A stretch of DNA of 42,775 bases from Myxococcales bacterium (GCA_020431405.1 JAGQIK010000166.1:1-42775), one strand, 5' to 3'. Positions 16,115 through 25,055 are shown, counted from the first letter of the stretch. Program-made: numbers and translations. Notes: generated by a model from the letters alone, not told the origin.

Positions 16115-17014
16115 TTAGCGGGCGAGGTCGGCGCGCAGCGCTTGCTCGAGCTGCTGCAGCGAGGTGAGCCCGTAGACCGAGCTGAGCGCGCGTGACCAGC
16201 CGCTGTCGTGCGCGGCGCGCAGCAAGCGCAGAAAGCGCGCGTGGCCGCCAAGGCGCAGCAGCAGATCGACGACAGTGAAGCTCTGCGCGTAGAAGACGCG
16301 GCGTTGCCACGCCGACGCCGGATAGATGTGGATGCGAAACAGATCGGCGAGCGCGTAGGCGCGGCCGCTGGCGAGTGCGCGGCGCACGAGCGCGCGTCGG
16401 TGCGCGTGTCGGCGCGCTGCGCGCTCGGCGCGCGTCGCCGCGCCTTCGTTGGCCCACAGCGGCACGCGGCGGCCGACGAGCTGGCCGAGCACGATGTGCG
16501 TGATCTCGTGCGGCAGCGTGGCGTCGAGCAGGTGGTGATCGTCGGCGGTGAGGTTGATGCGACAGGTGAGGATGCGTCCGCGCATCAGGCGCGAGTGTCG
16601 AACGTGCGCTTCGCCGAGCTTGGGCGAGCCGCCCGTCATCACGACGAGCTCGCGATAGCTGTTGTAGAGCGTGACCTCGCAGCTGAGGTCGCTGGCCGCC
16701 GCGGCGCGACCCTGCCAGCGCGCGTGCGTCGTCTGCCATAGCGCGGCCGCGCGGCGCACCACACGCTCGGCCAGCTCGCGATGGGCGTGATAGGCGATCT
16801 TGAAGTTGCGCGCGCGCGCCGTGTGCCATGGGCGCGGGTTGGCCTGCGCGATCGACTCGAGGGCGGCCAGCGCGTGTGGCACGCGGCGCGTGCGATCGCG
16901 GTCGTCGTCGTCGTCCGCGGCGTCACGTGCGCCGGTGGTGGCGCAGGCGCCGAGCAGCAGCACCGCGGCCGCGGCGGCGACGATTGTCCCCAGCCAGTTG
17001 CGCTTGTGTATCAC
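16115..17014 (-). CDS. HExxH zinc metalloprotease-like lipoprotein (peptidase MA-like)
   Basis: 299 residues from a GTG start. The signal is short and positively charged (MIHKRNWLGT) and ends in a good lipobox, LLLGAC (Cys24). A charged Asp/Arg patch follows at 31-44. The catalytic motif is LPHEITH at 167-173, with a Glu 17 residues later in WANEGAA (E190) as the likely third zinc ligand. This is the gluzincin arrangement of the peptidase MA-like family. Family members are mostly uncharacterised envelope proteases. The longer open frame upstream has no fitting signal peptide, and a start at 17104 would overlap the divergent promoter, so I prefer 17014. No clear ribosome binding site precedes the GTG, leaving the start uncertain. 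Confidence 0.8.
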   Translation of the reverse strand: MIHKRNWLGTIVAAAAAVLLLGACATTGARDAADDDDDRDRTRRVPHALAALESIAQANPRPWHTARARNFKIAYHAHRELAERVVRRAAALWQTTHARWQGRAAAASDLSCEVTLYNSYRELVVMTGGSPKLGEAHVRHSRLMRGRILTCRINLTADDHHLLDATLPHEITHIVLGQLVGRRVPLWANEGAATRAERAARRHAHRRALVRRALASGRAYALADLFRIHIYPASAWQRRVFYAQSFTVVDLLLRLGGHARFLRLLRAAHDSGWSRALSSVYGLTSLQQLEQALRADLAR

Positions 17015-17119
17015 CAGAAAGACGCCAAGCGTTCGTGATCTTCTATGTTTACCTACGTGCAGGCCGGTACGATCTTTGCGAAACTTTCGGTACACGACAC
17101 AGAGCATAGAGGGGAAGTC

Positions 17120-19573
17120 ATGCGAGCTCACGCTTGCTCCGCGACGCTGCTCGGTATCGCGCTCTCGCTCGCGCTGGCGGGCAGCGGCTGCGACTCGGGC
17201 AAAGTGTTCGGCACCAACGAGGGCGGGCCTGGCGGTGACGGTGGCGGAGACGGCGTTCAGTTCTCCGACTCGTCGGGGCCAGCCTGCAGCAACAACAACG
17301 ACTGCAACGGTGGCGTGTGCGTCGCCGGCCGCTGCTGCGCCAGCGCGGCGCAAGCATGCGGCGACAGCTGCTGCGGCGCGAGCGAGACGTGCTTCGCCAA
17401 CGCGTGCGTCAAGCCGGGCAGGGTCTGCTTCTCCAAGGCCGACTGCGATGCCGATCAGTACTGCGAGCCGTCGCTCGGTCCGGGCGGCAGCAACGGCGGC
17501 GACGCTGGACCGGCAGCTGACGCGGCGGCGGGCGACGCGGCCGCGGGCGATGGTGGAAGCGGCAGCGTGTGCCTCGCGCCGGCGCCCAACGCCGGACGCT
17601 GTCTCGATCTGCCCAAGCGCTGCCCCGAGTCGGGGCCGCAGCCGCCCAACTGCCTGCCCGCCTGCGAGTTCAAGCCGCAGGTCGGAAACCTCACGCCGGT
17701 GGTCGAGTGGCACTGGGGACCGAGCACCGTCCGCGAGTACAAGGCGTTTGTCGACGTGTGGTCGACGCCGGTGGTCGGCCGCGTCACCGACACCAACTGC
17801 GACGGCAAGGTCGACGAGCTCGATCCGCCCAACGTCTTCGTCGTCAGCGGCGACAGCAAAGCGACGTGCTGCCACTGCACCGGCGCGACGACGAGCGCGT
17901 GTCGCAACGGCGTGCTGCGCGCGCTCGACGGCGCCAGCGGCAAGGAGATCTGGTCGCTGCGCCGTGCCTCGGCCGGCTCGATCGGCTTCGCGGCGGTCTC
18001 GCTGGCGCTCGGTGACGTCGACGGCGACGGCAAGACCGACGTCGTGGCGGTCACCGGCGAGGGCTTGATCGTCGCCATCGACGGCAGCGGCAAGGTCACG
18101 GCCACCAGCACGCAGCCGGTGCCTGGCGTCACCGACTCGTTGGGTTGGGGCGGCGGCCTCTCGGTGGCCGACATGGACGGCGACGGCAAGGTCGAGATCG
18201 CCTTCGGCGCCACGCTGTTTCGCCACGACGGCCAGACCATCACGCGCGTGTTCGCCAACACGGGCGGCGGCGGCGGCGGATCCAACGTCGCCTTGAGCAC
18301 CTTCGCGGACGTGGACGGCGACGGAAAGCTCGAGCTCGTCACCGGCAACGCTGCCTACGAAGCCGACGGCTCGACGCTCTGGAAGAGCACCGTCGGCGAC
18401 GGCTTCCCGGCCATCGGCGACTTCGACGGCGACGGCAAGCCCGAGGTGGTCAGCGTCAAGGGCGGCAACATCACGATCCTCGCCGGCGACACCGGCGCCA
18501 CGCTGGCCGGGCCGTTCAAGCTGCCCGGCACCGGCTCCGGCGGTCCGCCGACCATCGCCGACTTCGACGGCGACGGACAGATCGAGATCGGCGTCGCGAT
18601 GGCCAACTACTACTCGGTGACCAAGGTCGACCTGGCGAAGAAGGAGATGAAGGTGCTCTGGCAGCAGGTCAATCATGACTTCAGCTCGTCGGTCACCGGC
18701 TCGACCGTCTTCGACTTTCAGGGCGACGGCAGCGCCGAGGTCATCTACAACGACGAGTGCTTCCTCTGGGTCTACGACGGCAAGACCGGCGCGGTGCGCT
18801 TCGCCACGCCGACCAACTCGTTTACGGGCACCGAGTCGTCGCTGGTCGCCGACATCGACGGCGACGGCAAGGCCGAGATCCTGATGATCTCCAACGGCGC
18901 CTCGCCGCAGTCGTGGCGCTGCACCGAGGCGCCGTGGACGCAGCCCGATCCGGTGCTCAATCGCCCGGCCTGGACGCCGCCGCCAGGCGAGACCGCGCAC
19001 CGCGGCTTGACCGTGTGGGGCGACAAAGCCAACGGCTGGGTCGGCACACGCGCGCTGTGGAACCAGCACACCTACCACGTCTCGAACATCTGCGACGTAC
19101 GCGACTCGGCCTGCGCAGCGGGCAACACCACGGGCACGATCCCCAAGCAGGAGCAGTCCAACTGGAAGGTGCCCTGGCTCAACAACTTCCGTCAGAACGT
19201 GCAGGACAAGGGCATCTTCGACGCCCCCGACGCGACGGTGTCGCTGCGCGTGGAGTGCAAGAGCCCGCTGGTGCTGCGCGCCACGGTGCGAAACCTCGGC
19301 CTCGCGCTGCTGCCCAAAGGTGTCGAGGTAGGCTTCCTCGTCGATCGCGGCACGGGGCAGTTCTCGCAGATCGCGAGCGCCAAGACGACGACGGCGCTCT
19401 TCCCAGGGCAGGGCGCCGAGCTGGTCTACACGACCACGCCGGCGGACAACGTCAAAGACACCAACACGTTCAAGGCGCGCATCCTCGTCGACCCGCAGAA
19501 CCCGACGTTCAACGAGTGCCGCGACGACAACAACGAATCGTCGCCGCGCAAGTCGCCCTGCGCCATCAAGTAG
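17120..19573 (+). CDS. FG-GAP repeat lipoprotein with Cys-rich N-terminus
   Basis: 817 residues. The signal peptide ends LALAGSGC. Residues about 55-120 are a Cys-rich module (CSNNNDCNGGVC, CCGASETC), followed by an Ala/Asp/Gly linker. From about residue 290 there are at least five FG-GAP/VCBS-type blades, each with a Ca2+-binding DxDGDGK loop, such as LGDVDGDGKTDVVAV, VADMDGDGKVEIAFG, FADVDGDGKLELVTG, IGDFDGDGKPEVVSV and VADIDGDGKAEILMI. They probably close into a beta-propeller like integrin alpha chains. The last 120 residues resemble a CARDB-type Ig fold (VLRATVRNLGLALLPKGVEV). The start is set by GAGGGGAAG upstream. A surface adhesion or carbohydrate/protein-binding role is inferred. Confidence 0.92.
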   Translation: MRAHACSATLLGIALSLALAGSGCDSGKVFGTNEGGPGGDGGGDGVQFSDSSGPACSNNNDCNGGVCVAGRCCASAAQACGDSCCGASETCFANACVKPGRVCFSKADCDADQYCEPSLGPGGSNGGDAGPAADAAAGDAAAGDGGSGSVCLAPAPNAGRCLDLPKRCPESGPQPPNCLPACEFKPQVGNLTPVVEWHWGPSTVREYKAFVDVWSTPVVGRVTDTNCDGKVDELDPPNVFVVSGDSKATCCHCTGATTSACRNGVLRALDGASGKEIWSLRRASAGSIGFAAVSLALGDVDGDGKTDVVAVTGEGLIVAIDGSGKVTATSTQPVPGVTDSLGWGGGLSVADMDGDGKVEIAFGATLFRHDGQTITRVFANTGGGGGGSNVALSTFADVDGDGKLELVTGNAAYEADGSTLWKSTVGDGFPAIGDFDGDGKPEVVSVKGGNITILAGDTGATLAGPFKLPGTGSGGPPTIADFDGDGQIEIGVAMANYYSVTKVDLAKKEMKVLWQQVNHDFSSSVTGSTVFDFQGDGSAEVIYNDECFLWVYDGKTGAVRFATPTNSFTGTESSLVADIDGDGKAEILMISNGASPQSWRCTEAPWTQPDPVLNRPAWTPPPGETAHRGLTVWGDKANGWVGTRALWNQHTYHVSNICDVRDSACAAGNTTGTIPKQEQSNWKVPWLNNFRQNVQDKGIFDAPDATVSLRVECKSPLVLRATVRNLGLALLPKGVEVGFLVDRGTGQFSQIASAKTTTALFPGQGAELVYTTTPADNVKDTNTFKARILVDPQNPTFNECRDDNNESSPRKSPCAIK

Positions 19574-19579
19574 GCTCTG

Positions 19580-20464
19580 TTACCAGCCCCAGCTGCGCGG
19601 GCGCGTGGCGCGCGGGCGGCGGCCCACCTTGCGGATCGTGGCGCGCACGGATTCTTTGTGCTGCGGCCGCGCGAGCTTCGTCAGGTAGTTGCTGTGCGAG
19701 CCGAAGAGCGCCTTGGCGATGGGGGCGACGGCGCCGCTGCTCAGCTCGCGGCCGGCGAGCTTGCGTTTGGCGGTGGGCACGGCCTTGTCGCGCCGCAGCC
19801 GATCGGAGAGCACGAACTCGACGTAGTCGATGAAGTGGTCGCCGTCGATGCCGTTGTACCAGAGCGCGGCGCCGATGGTGGAGCGCAGCGGGCTGTCGGC
19901 GCAGTGCAAGATCGAGCGCGGCAGCGAGGCGACGCGATGCTCGGCCGAGCCTTTGGCGCGCGCCGGAAAGCGCCGCCGCGTCGACGGCGAGAACTGCCCC
20001 ACGCCGAGCTTGCCCGTCAGGTGCTTGGCGTAGCGCGCGTGCGACCAGCCGCGGTAGTCCTTGACGATGTCGAGGCGCACTTTGATCGGCACGCCGTAGT
20101 CGGCCTGGATCTTCGCTAGCGCGTAGGCGCGATGATGGCCGTCGAGGATGCGTGGGATGCCATCGGGATCGATCACCGCGCGAAAGGCCTTGCGCGTCGC
20201 TGTGGCCGCGATGTGCTGGCGCACGAAGCGCGTGCGGCCCGATGCTGTCTCGGGCGCCTCGCGCATCCAGTAGTGCACCGTCTCCATGGCGATAGCGCGA
20301 CCGAGCTGCTCTTGTGTCGGGCCGACCTTGTCGACCGCGATGACGAGCGACTTCTTGCCGCTGCCGGCGTGCGCGGCCGACAGACCGGAGGCGAGCAACC
20401 ACAGAACGAGGAGGGCTGCGACGCGACCGCGGGACGCGGCGCGCATGAGGGGCCGTGGATTCAT
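19580..20464 (-). CDS. Secreted ParB-like nuclease-fold protein
   Basis: 294 residues with a signal peptide ending SGLSAAHA (about residue 33). The mature N-terminal half has the secreted ParB-like (ParBc_2 type) pattern: GPTQEQLGRAIAMETVHYW at 49-66, then RILDGHHRAYALAK at 105-118, where DGHHR is the signature DGHHRL-like motif of ParB/sulfiredoxin folds. The second half is basic and ends in an Arg/Pro-rich tail. In this superfamily the DGHHR loop binds nucleotide. ParB proteins hydrolyse CTP, and some relatives are nucleases or kinases. An exported member is not a chromosome-segregation protein; the function is unknown. The ATG at 20464 was chosen over 20506 because it directly precedes the signal peptide. 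The 20465-20677 spacer holds an A+T-rich patch at about 20584-20625 that may contain a promoter for the LysE gene. Confidence 0.85.
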   Translation of the reverse strand: MNPRPLMRAASRGRVAALLVLWLLASGLSAAHAGSGKKSLVIAVDKVGPTQEQLGRAIAMETVHYWMREAPETASGRTRFVRQHIAATATRKAFRAVIDPDGIPRILDGHHRAYALAKIQADYGVPIKVRLDIVKDYRGWSHARYAKHLTGKLGVGQFSPSTRRRFPARAKGSAEHRVASLPRSILHCADSPLRSTIGAALWYNGIDGDHFIDYVEFVLSDRLRRDKAVPTAKRKLAGRELSSGAVAPIAKALFGSHSNYLTKLARPQHKESVRATIRKVGRRPRATRPRSWGW

Positions 20465-20677
20465 GTGCCCGCCAGGCAGAGCACGCCACGTGCCAGGCGA
20501 AAACACGTGCGATCTCGCGACAGCGAGGACTGTGTGCTGACCAGGTCACGGTCGATCGGAAGGGCGACTAGCCAGTGCGTCGATTGTGTAGTGAATCTAA
20601 ATTCTGGAGGTAGCTAAATACATCCGCACAGCACAGTGCCCTTCGTTCACAATGCCTGCGAGGTTCGAGGAGCGATC

Positions 20678-21295
20678 GTGCAACTGCTTGACTGGATAAC
20701 TCTCGCGCTCGTGTGTTTGGCGGGCGCGGTCTCGCCAGGGCCGAGCCTGGCGGTGATCATTCGCAGCACCATGAACGGCGGGCTCGGCCGCGGGCTGGTC
20801 ACCAGCTGGGCGCACGCCGCGGGCGTCGGGCTCTACGCGCTGCTTAGCGCTGTCGGCCTGGCGCTGCTGATCACGCAGTCGCCGGTGGCCTTTCGCGCGC
20901 TGACCTACGCCGGGGCGGCCTTCCTGCTCTACTTGTCGCTCTCGGCCTGGCGCGCCAGCCGCCGCCGCGCCGGCGACGCGTCGCGCTCGCTGACCGAAGG
21001 CGCGTCGCTCGGCGCCGGCCCGCTGCACGGCCTGCTGCTGGCGCTGCTCAACCCGAAGATCGCGATCTGGTTTCTGGCGCTGTTCGGCCAGTTCGTGCGC
21101 GCCGACGCCACGCTCGCCGAGCGTCTGGCGATGGCGCTGGTCGCTTTCAGCATCGACGGCCTGTGGTACAGCGTGGTCGTCTACTGCGTCTCGCGCGGCC
21201 CCGTGCTGCGCTGGCTGCGCCGCAACGAGCGTCACGTGCAGCGCGTGTTCGCCGTGCTGCTGCTCATCGTCGCGCTGCGCGTCGCGCTCTCCTAG
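20678..21295 (+). CDS. LysE/RhtB-family amino-acid exporter
   Basis: 205 residues from the GTG at 20678, the standard length of this family. About six transmembrane helices are visible. The signature SPGPSLAVIIRSTMNGG lies after the first helix, and LALLNPKIAIWFLALFGQF gives the conserved NPK segment. Family members export amino acids or derivatives (lysine, threonine, homoserine lactone) by proton exchange; the substrate here is not predictable. The start is supported by GAGGAG six bases before the GTG. An upstream ATG at 20651 lies before this ribosome binding site and would add nine non-conserved residues. No regulator is adjacent. Confidence 0.92.
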   Translation: MQLLDWITLALVCLAGAVSPGPSLAVIIRSTMNGGLGRGLVTSWAHAAGVGLYALLSAVGLALLITQSPVAFRALTYAGAAFLLYLSLSAWRASRRRAGDASRSLTEGASLGAGPLHGLLLALLNPKIAIWFLALFGQFVRADATLAERLAMALVAFSIDGLWYSVVVYCVSRGPVLRWLRRNERHVQRVFAVLLLIVALRVALS

Positions 21296-21299
21296 CTGC

Positions 21300-21305
21300 T
21301 ACGAT
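21300..21305 (+). promoter_or_regulatory. Candidate -10 box TACGAT, leaderless promoter
   Basis: TACGAT lies right after the LysE stop and ends six bases before the GTG at 21312. With only cgcgcg between, there is no ribosome binding site, which suggests a leaderless GTG-initiated mRNA. Confidence 0.4.
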
Positions 21306-21311
21306 CGCGCG

Positions 21312-22295
21312 GTGAGACGCGCCCGCATCGGCTCGATCATCGTGCTGCTCGCCTGCGCGGCGTGCGCCTGCTCTGGCGCTGACGACGGGCCGGACTACCC
21401 GCGCGATGGTGTGCTGCGGGTCGACCAGCTGCAGGTCAAGGGCACGCACAACAGCTACCACCAACGCGCCGACAAGCCGCTGCCCGAGTGGGACTACGCA
21501 CACGCGCCGATCGACGAGCAGCTGCGCGACTTCGGCGTGCGCCAGATCGAGCTCGACGTGCACTACGCCAAGGACGGCACGTTTCCCGTCTTTCACGTGC
21601 CTGGGCTCGATGATCGATCGAGCTGCGCCACGCTGCGCGCGTGCCTCGAGATCGTGCGCGATTGGTCGCGCGCCAACGTCGGACACCACCTGCTGTTCGT
21701 GCTCGTCGAGCCCAAAGACGACGTGGACGCGGTCAAGATCGTTGGCCGCTACGACGCGCTCGACCAGCGGATCCTCGAGGTGCTGTCGCGCGAGCGCGTG
21801 CTGACGCCCGATGACGTGCGCGGCTCGCACGCGTCGCTGCGCGCGGCGCTCGAGGCCGACGGCTGGCCGACGCTGGGAAGCACGCGCGGCAAGGTGATGT
21901 TCGTGATGCTCGACAGCGGCGTGCATCGCGACAACTACCTCGCCGAGCATCCGACGCTCGAAGGGCGCGTGATGTTCGCGCGCGGCGGCACGAGCGAGCC
22001 GTGGGCGTCGGTGATCGAGATCGGCGATGCGCGAGGACGCGGCGACGAGATCCGCGCGGCGGTCGATGCAGGTTATCTGGTGCGCACCAGCGCCGACTCG
22101 CCACAGGACAGCGACGCCGACAACCGCGCCAGCGCGACGGCGGCGATGGCCTCGGGCGCGCAGATCATCAGCAGTGACTTTCCGGCGCGCGTGCCGGAGC
22201 GCGACTACTGGTTGGAGCTGCGCTCGCGCTGCAACCCGCGCACGGCGGCGGCGCCGAGCGACTGCAGCGACAGCGACGTCGAAGCGCTGCGCTAG
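21312..22295 (+). CDS. Ca2+-dependent PI-PLC-like lipoprotein
   Basis: 327 residues from a GTG start, with a lipoprotein-type N-terminus (IVLLACAACACSG; the acylated Cys could be 15 or 18). The body matches the PI-PLC-C1 family of the PLC-like TIM barrels: VKGTHNSYHQ at 42-51 carries the first catalytic His (H46), IELDVH at 79-84 the metal-binding Glu and Asp, FPVFHVPGLD at 91-100 the second His, and LVEPKDD at 131-137 another acidic ligand. LISSDFPA-like QIISSDFPARVPERDYW closes the barrel. Family members are extracellular phosphodiesterases of phosphoinositides or related phospholipids; the true substrate is unknown. Its TAG overlaps the opposite gene's stop within one CTAG. Confidence 0.88.
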   Translation: MRRARIGSIIVLLACAACACSGADDGPDYPRDGVLRVDQLQVKGTHNSYHQRADKPLPEWDYAHAPIDEQLRDFGVRQIELDVHYAKDGTFPVFHVPGLDDRSSCATLRACLEIVRDWSRANVGHHLLFVLVEPKDDVDAVKIVGRYDALDQRILEVLSRERVLTPDDVRGSHASLRAALEADGWPTLGSTRGKVMFVMLDSGVHRDNYLAEHPTLEGRVMFARGGTSEPWASVIEIGDARGRGDEIRAAVDAGYLVRTSADSPQDSDADNRASATAAMASGAQIISSDFPARVPERDYWLELRSRCNPRTAAAPSDCSDSDVEALR

Positions 22296-23131
22296 CGGCG
22301 TCGCAGCGGCTCGCGGCGATCGTCGGTGCTGCGGCGATCATCCCTGGCGCGCCGCCCGAGGCGATCGATGGGCATCAGCACGAACGACTCGGCGCGCATG
22401 TCGAGCCTGGTGATGGCGCCGCGGATCGCGTGAGAGCCGAAGATCGCCGTGGCGTGCGCGACGCTGATGGCGCGAGCGTCGAAGAGACGTCCGTGCTCGT
22501 TGACGAAGAGCTGCCCCTTGCTGTCGATCGACAGCATTCGGCCGCTCGCGTCGCTCAGCAGATGGGCTGGTCCGGTGTCTTTGAGCAGCGATTGGATGGC
22601 GATCACGTTGGGCTTGCTGCCGAGCTGCTGCAGCGTACGGCTCAAGTAGTGGTACCTCACGCTGGTTTCGAATCCCTTTCCGAGCTGCGCGAGCCTGCTC
22701 GTTCGTTTGTCCAGTCGGCTGTGATCGATGATGGCGTCGAACAGCGCGCCGTCATGCATCGAGCCGATGGCTTTCAGCACCGAGATGCGTTTGATCGTGG
22801 TGATGCGTTGTCGCGCATCGAGCTTGCCGGTGTGCAAGTTGCCGTTGCGATCGACGAGCAGCGCGTCGAGCCCACAGGTGCGACCGAGGCCAAGGAAGAC
22901 CTTGCCGCCCTGTGTCACGACGTCGCCGGCACCGGCGTACATGCCGAGCACGCGCGGCCTGTGCGGGGTGTAGCCGTTGGCGGCGAGGCGGCGCAGCGAG
23001 GTGCGCGCGATCTTGACCAGCTGCGTGCGCGAGCGGCGAACGCTGTTGCTGGAGCTGTCACCTGCAGCCGCGGCGTGCACGGGCGCGAGCAGCGCGAGCA
23101 AGGTGAACAAATGCGTGAGCGTTCGAAGCAT
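22292..23131 (-). CDS. Secreted protein of unknown family, tandem paralogue 2
   Basis: 279 residues. The signal peptide (MLRTLTHLFTLLALLAPVHAAAA) is followed by a basic mature protein. It is homologous along nearly its whole length to the product just upstream, sharing TSLRRLA, YAG-x-G, DALLVD-x-x-GNLH, LDAR, KR-x-S-x-L and LG-x-KPN. The DALLVDRNGNLH and GRMLSIDSKGQLF segments look like repeated beta hairpins. I do not recognise the family and see no catalytic signature. The C-terminus is rich in Arg/Asp/Ser (RRARDDRRSTDDRREP) and extends past the end of the homology. GGAGGT lies six bases before the ATG. It is 27 bases downstream of its paralogue, so an operon is likely. Confidence 0.8.
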   Translation of the reverse strand: MLRTLTHLFTLLALLAPVHAAAAGDSSSNSVRRSRTQLVKIARTSLRRLAANGYTPHRPRVLGMYAGAGDVVTQGGKVFLGLGRTCGLDALLVDRNGNLHTGKLDARQRITTIKRISVLKAIGSMHDGALFDAIIDHSRLDKRTSRLAQLGKGFETSVRYHYLSRTLQQLGSKPNVIAIQSLLKDTGPAHLLSDASGRMLSIDSKGQLFVNEHGRLFDARAISVAHATAIFGSHAIRGAITRLDMRAESFVLMPIDRLGRRARDDRRSTDDRREPLRRR

Positions 23132-23158
23132 CTCGGACCTCCGGCGGCGCGTGCGCGC

Positions 23159-23953
23159 TCAGTGGGCGCGGCGCTCGGTCGTAGCGCGCTGGGGGATGGG
23201 GCTCAGGCCGTGCTTCTCGGCACGCGTGTTGAGCTGCGTCACTGCGTTGGCGATGGCTGCTTCGCCGAAGACAGCCTTGGCGTAAGCGGTGCTGACGGGG
23301 TAGGGCGCCCACGGGCGCTCGGGGTCGGCCATGCGCAGCTGGCCGTACCTGTCGAGATGCAGCGACTGGCGGCGCGCGTTGCTGAGCAACCGCGTGGTGC
23401 CGTAGTTGTTGATCAACAGCTGGATGGCGACGATGTTGGGCTTGCCGCCGAGGTGCTGCAGCGTGTGGCTCAGGCCGAGCTGCCTGACGTTGGTTTCGAG
23501 CGCCTTGCCGATCGACGCGAGCCGGCTCGATCGCGAGCCGCCGATGCGCGTGATGGCGTTGAAGAGGCCGCCGTCGCCTGCCGAAGATATCGCCGCGAGT
23601 ATCGAGACGCGTTTGACGGAGAAGATGTTCGCTCGCGCGTCGAGGCGCGCGCGATGCAGGTTGCCCTTTTCGTCGACGAGCAGCGCGTCGCTGCCGCGCG
23701 TCTGCCCGAGGCTAAGGAAAGCCTTCTCGCCGAAGGTCACGAGGAAGCCGGGGCCAGCATATTTGCCGCGCTTTGGCGCGTGCGTGCGCACCCAGAAGCC
23801 TTCGCTGGCCAGGCGGCGTAGGGACGTTCGCGTGACCTTGACCAGCTGCCGTCGTGTCTTGGCAAAGCTACCGCCCGCCGCGTGGCTGGATGCTGGCTGC
23901 AGTAGCGTGGCTGTGACCAGGAGCGCGAGCGCGGGCATGACGCGACCAACCAT
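23159..23953 (-). CDS. Secreted protein of unknown family, tandem paralogue 1
   Basis: 264 residues, signal peptide MVGRVMPALALLVTATLL to about ASSHAAG. The paralogous core runs from RRQLVKVTRTSLRRLASEG to TRAEKHGLSPIP. The best-kept blocks against its neighbour are TSLRRLA, KYAGPGFLVT, SDALLVDEKGNLH, LDARANIFSVKR, HTLQHLGGKPN and VAIQLL. The arrangement of hydrophobic strands and Asp-Gly/Asn turns suggests a beta-rich repeat fold. No catalytic motif is seen. The ATG at 23953 has GGAGGT five bases upstream; the in-frame ATG at 23980 lacks one. Both paralogues use very similar upstream sequences (GGAGGTC plus a short spacer), consistent with duplication of gene and translation signal together. 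Confidence 0.8.
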   Translation of the reverse strand: MVGRVMPALALLVTATLLQPASSHAAGGSFAKTRRQLVKVTRTSLRRLASEGFWVRTHAPKRGKYAGPGFLVTFGEKAFLSLGQTRGSDALLVDEKGNLHRARLDARANIFSVKRVSILAAISSAGDGGLFNAITRIGGSRSSRLASIGKALETNVRQLGLSHTLQHLGGKPNIVAIQLLINNYGTTRLLSNARRQSLHLDRYGQLRMADPERPWAPYPVSTAYAKAVFGEAAIANAVTQLNTRAEKHGLSPIPQRATTERRAH

Positions 23954-24108
23954 GTCGACCTCCGACCACGGCCGTTGCAAACGTGGTGCCGCGGCGCGGG
24001 TGACACGATCGCGCGATGTTGCGCGCGGCCTCGAGCGCGTGTCGTCTGGCCAGCTGGCCGTGGCGAAGGCGAAGTAACCGTGGCCCGGCAGCTACGATCG
24101 CAGACGGC

Positions 24109-25041
24109 TCACGGCTCGCGGTAGCTACGCGGCGACTCGCCCATCACGCGCCGAAACGCGCGCGCGAAGGCCTGCTCGTTCTTGTAGCCCACGCGCTGCG
24201 CGACGGTGGCGAGCGGCAGGTCCGTGCGGGCGAGGATGTCGGCGGCGGCGCGCATGCGCCAGCGCGCCAGATAGCGCGCCGGGGTCTGGCCGACGAGCTC
24301 GCCGAAGCGCGCGAAGAACGCGGCGCGCGACATGCCCACGCTGCGCGCGAGGCCTTCGGCGTCGATCTCGCGCCCCGGCTCGGCGTGGATCTGCGCTAGC
24401 GCGCGGCCGATCTGCGGGTCGCGCAGGCCGGCGACCCAGCCCGTGCGGTCCGCCGGCAGCGCGAGCAGATACGCGCGCAGCAAGTGCAGCACGAGCACCT
24501 CGGCGAGGCGCGAGACGACGGCTTCGCGTCCGGGCATCGCGCCGTCGAGCTCGCTGGCGAGCATCTCGAGCGTGGCCGAGAGCCAGCGCGAGCGATCGCG
24601 GCTGCCCGGGATGTGGGCGAGGCGCGGCAGGATCTCGAGCAGGATGTCGGCCGAGGCGTGATCGAAGGCGAAGCTGCCGCAGACGATGTCGACGCGCTCG
24701 CCGCCGCCGCCGTGCTCGACGTGCGGCACGCCGCTGGGGCGCTGCTCGTGGCTCAGCGATGCCACGGGCTGCGGCACCAGGCGCAACGCGCTGCACGTGA
24801 CGTGCGCCTCGCCGCGCGAGACGAGCGCCACGTCGCCGGGGCCGAGCTCGACGCGCTCGCCGCCGCGGCTGTTGCTGCCGAGGCAGACCCAGCAGCTGCC
24901 GCGCACGACGGCGTGGAAGATGGCGCTGCCCGGCTCGGGCGCGCCGCTGGTCGACACCGACCAGGGCGCGGTGAACCGCGCGTGCGAGATCAGGCTGCTG
25001 CGGATGCGCAGCGCCGCGAGGATGTCGCCGAGCGCTTCCAT
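24109..25041 (-). CDS. AraC-family regulator with N-terminal cupin (cupin_6 type)
   Basis: 310 residues. The N-terminal half has the cupin pattern LISHARFTAPWSV, FHAVVRGSCWV, LGPGDVALVSRGEAH. Residues about 210-305 carry two AraC HTHs (IDAEGLARSVGMSRAAFFARF and LATVAQRVGYKNEQAFARAF), ending MGESPRSYR. Proteins of this type commonly control adjacent small oxidoreductase or VOC genes. The gene is last in a minus-strand unit after the VOC gene and the two-domain lipoprotein. An in-frame ATG at 25062 overlaps the lipoprotein stop (ATGGTAG), and the chosen ATG at 25041 matches the usual family start, so translational coupling is likely either way. Confidence 0.92.
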   Translation of the reverse strand: MEALGDILAALRIRSSLISHARFTAPWSVSTSGAPEPGSAIFHAVVRGSCWVCLGSNSRGGERVELGPGDVALVSRGEAHVTCSALRLVPQPVASLSHEQRPSGVPHVEHGGGGERVDIVCGSFAFDHASADILLEILPRLAHIPGSRDRSRWLSATLEMLASELDGAMPGREAVVSRLAEVLVLHLLRAYLLALPADRTGWVAGLRDPQIGRALAQIHAEPGREIDAEGLARSVGMSRAAFFARFGELVGQTPARYLARWRMRAAADILARTDLPLATVAQRVGYKNEQAFARAFRRVMGESPRSYREP

Positions 25042-25055
25042 GCGGTGTTCTGATC

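Noticed and set aside
16115-19078. A 987-residue open frame on the minus strand extending far upstream of the metalloprotease
   Set aside because: Residues before 17014 are the antisense of the FG-GAP gene and are low-complexity Arg/Ala/Val/Gly sequence; only the part from 17014 down has a signal peptide and HExxH motif.
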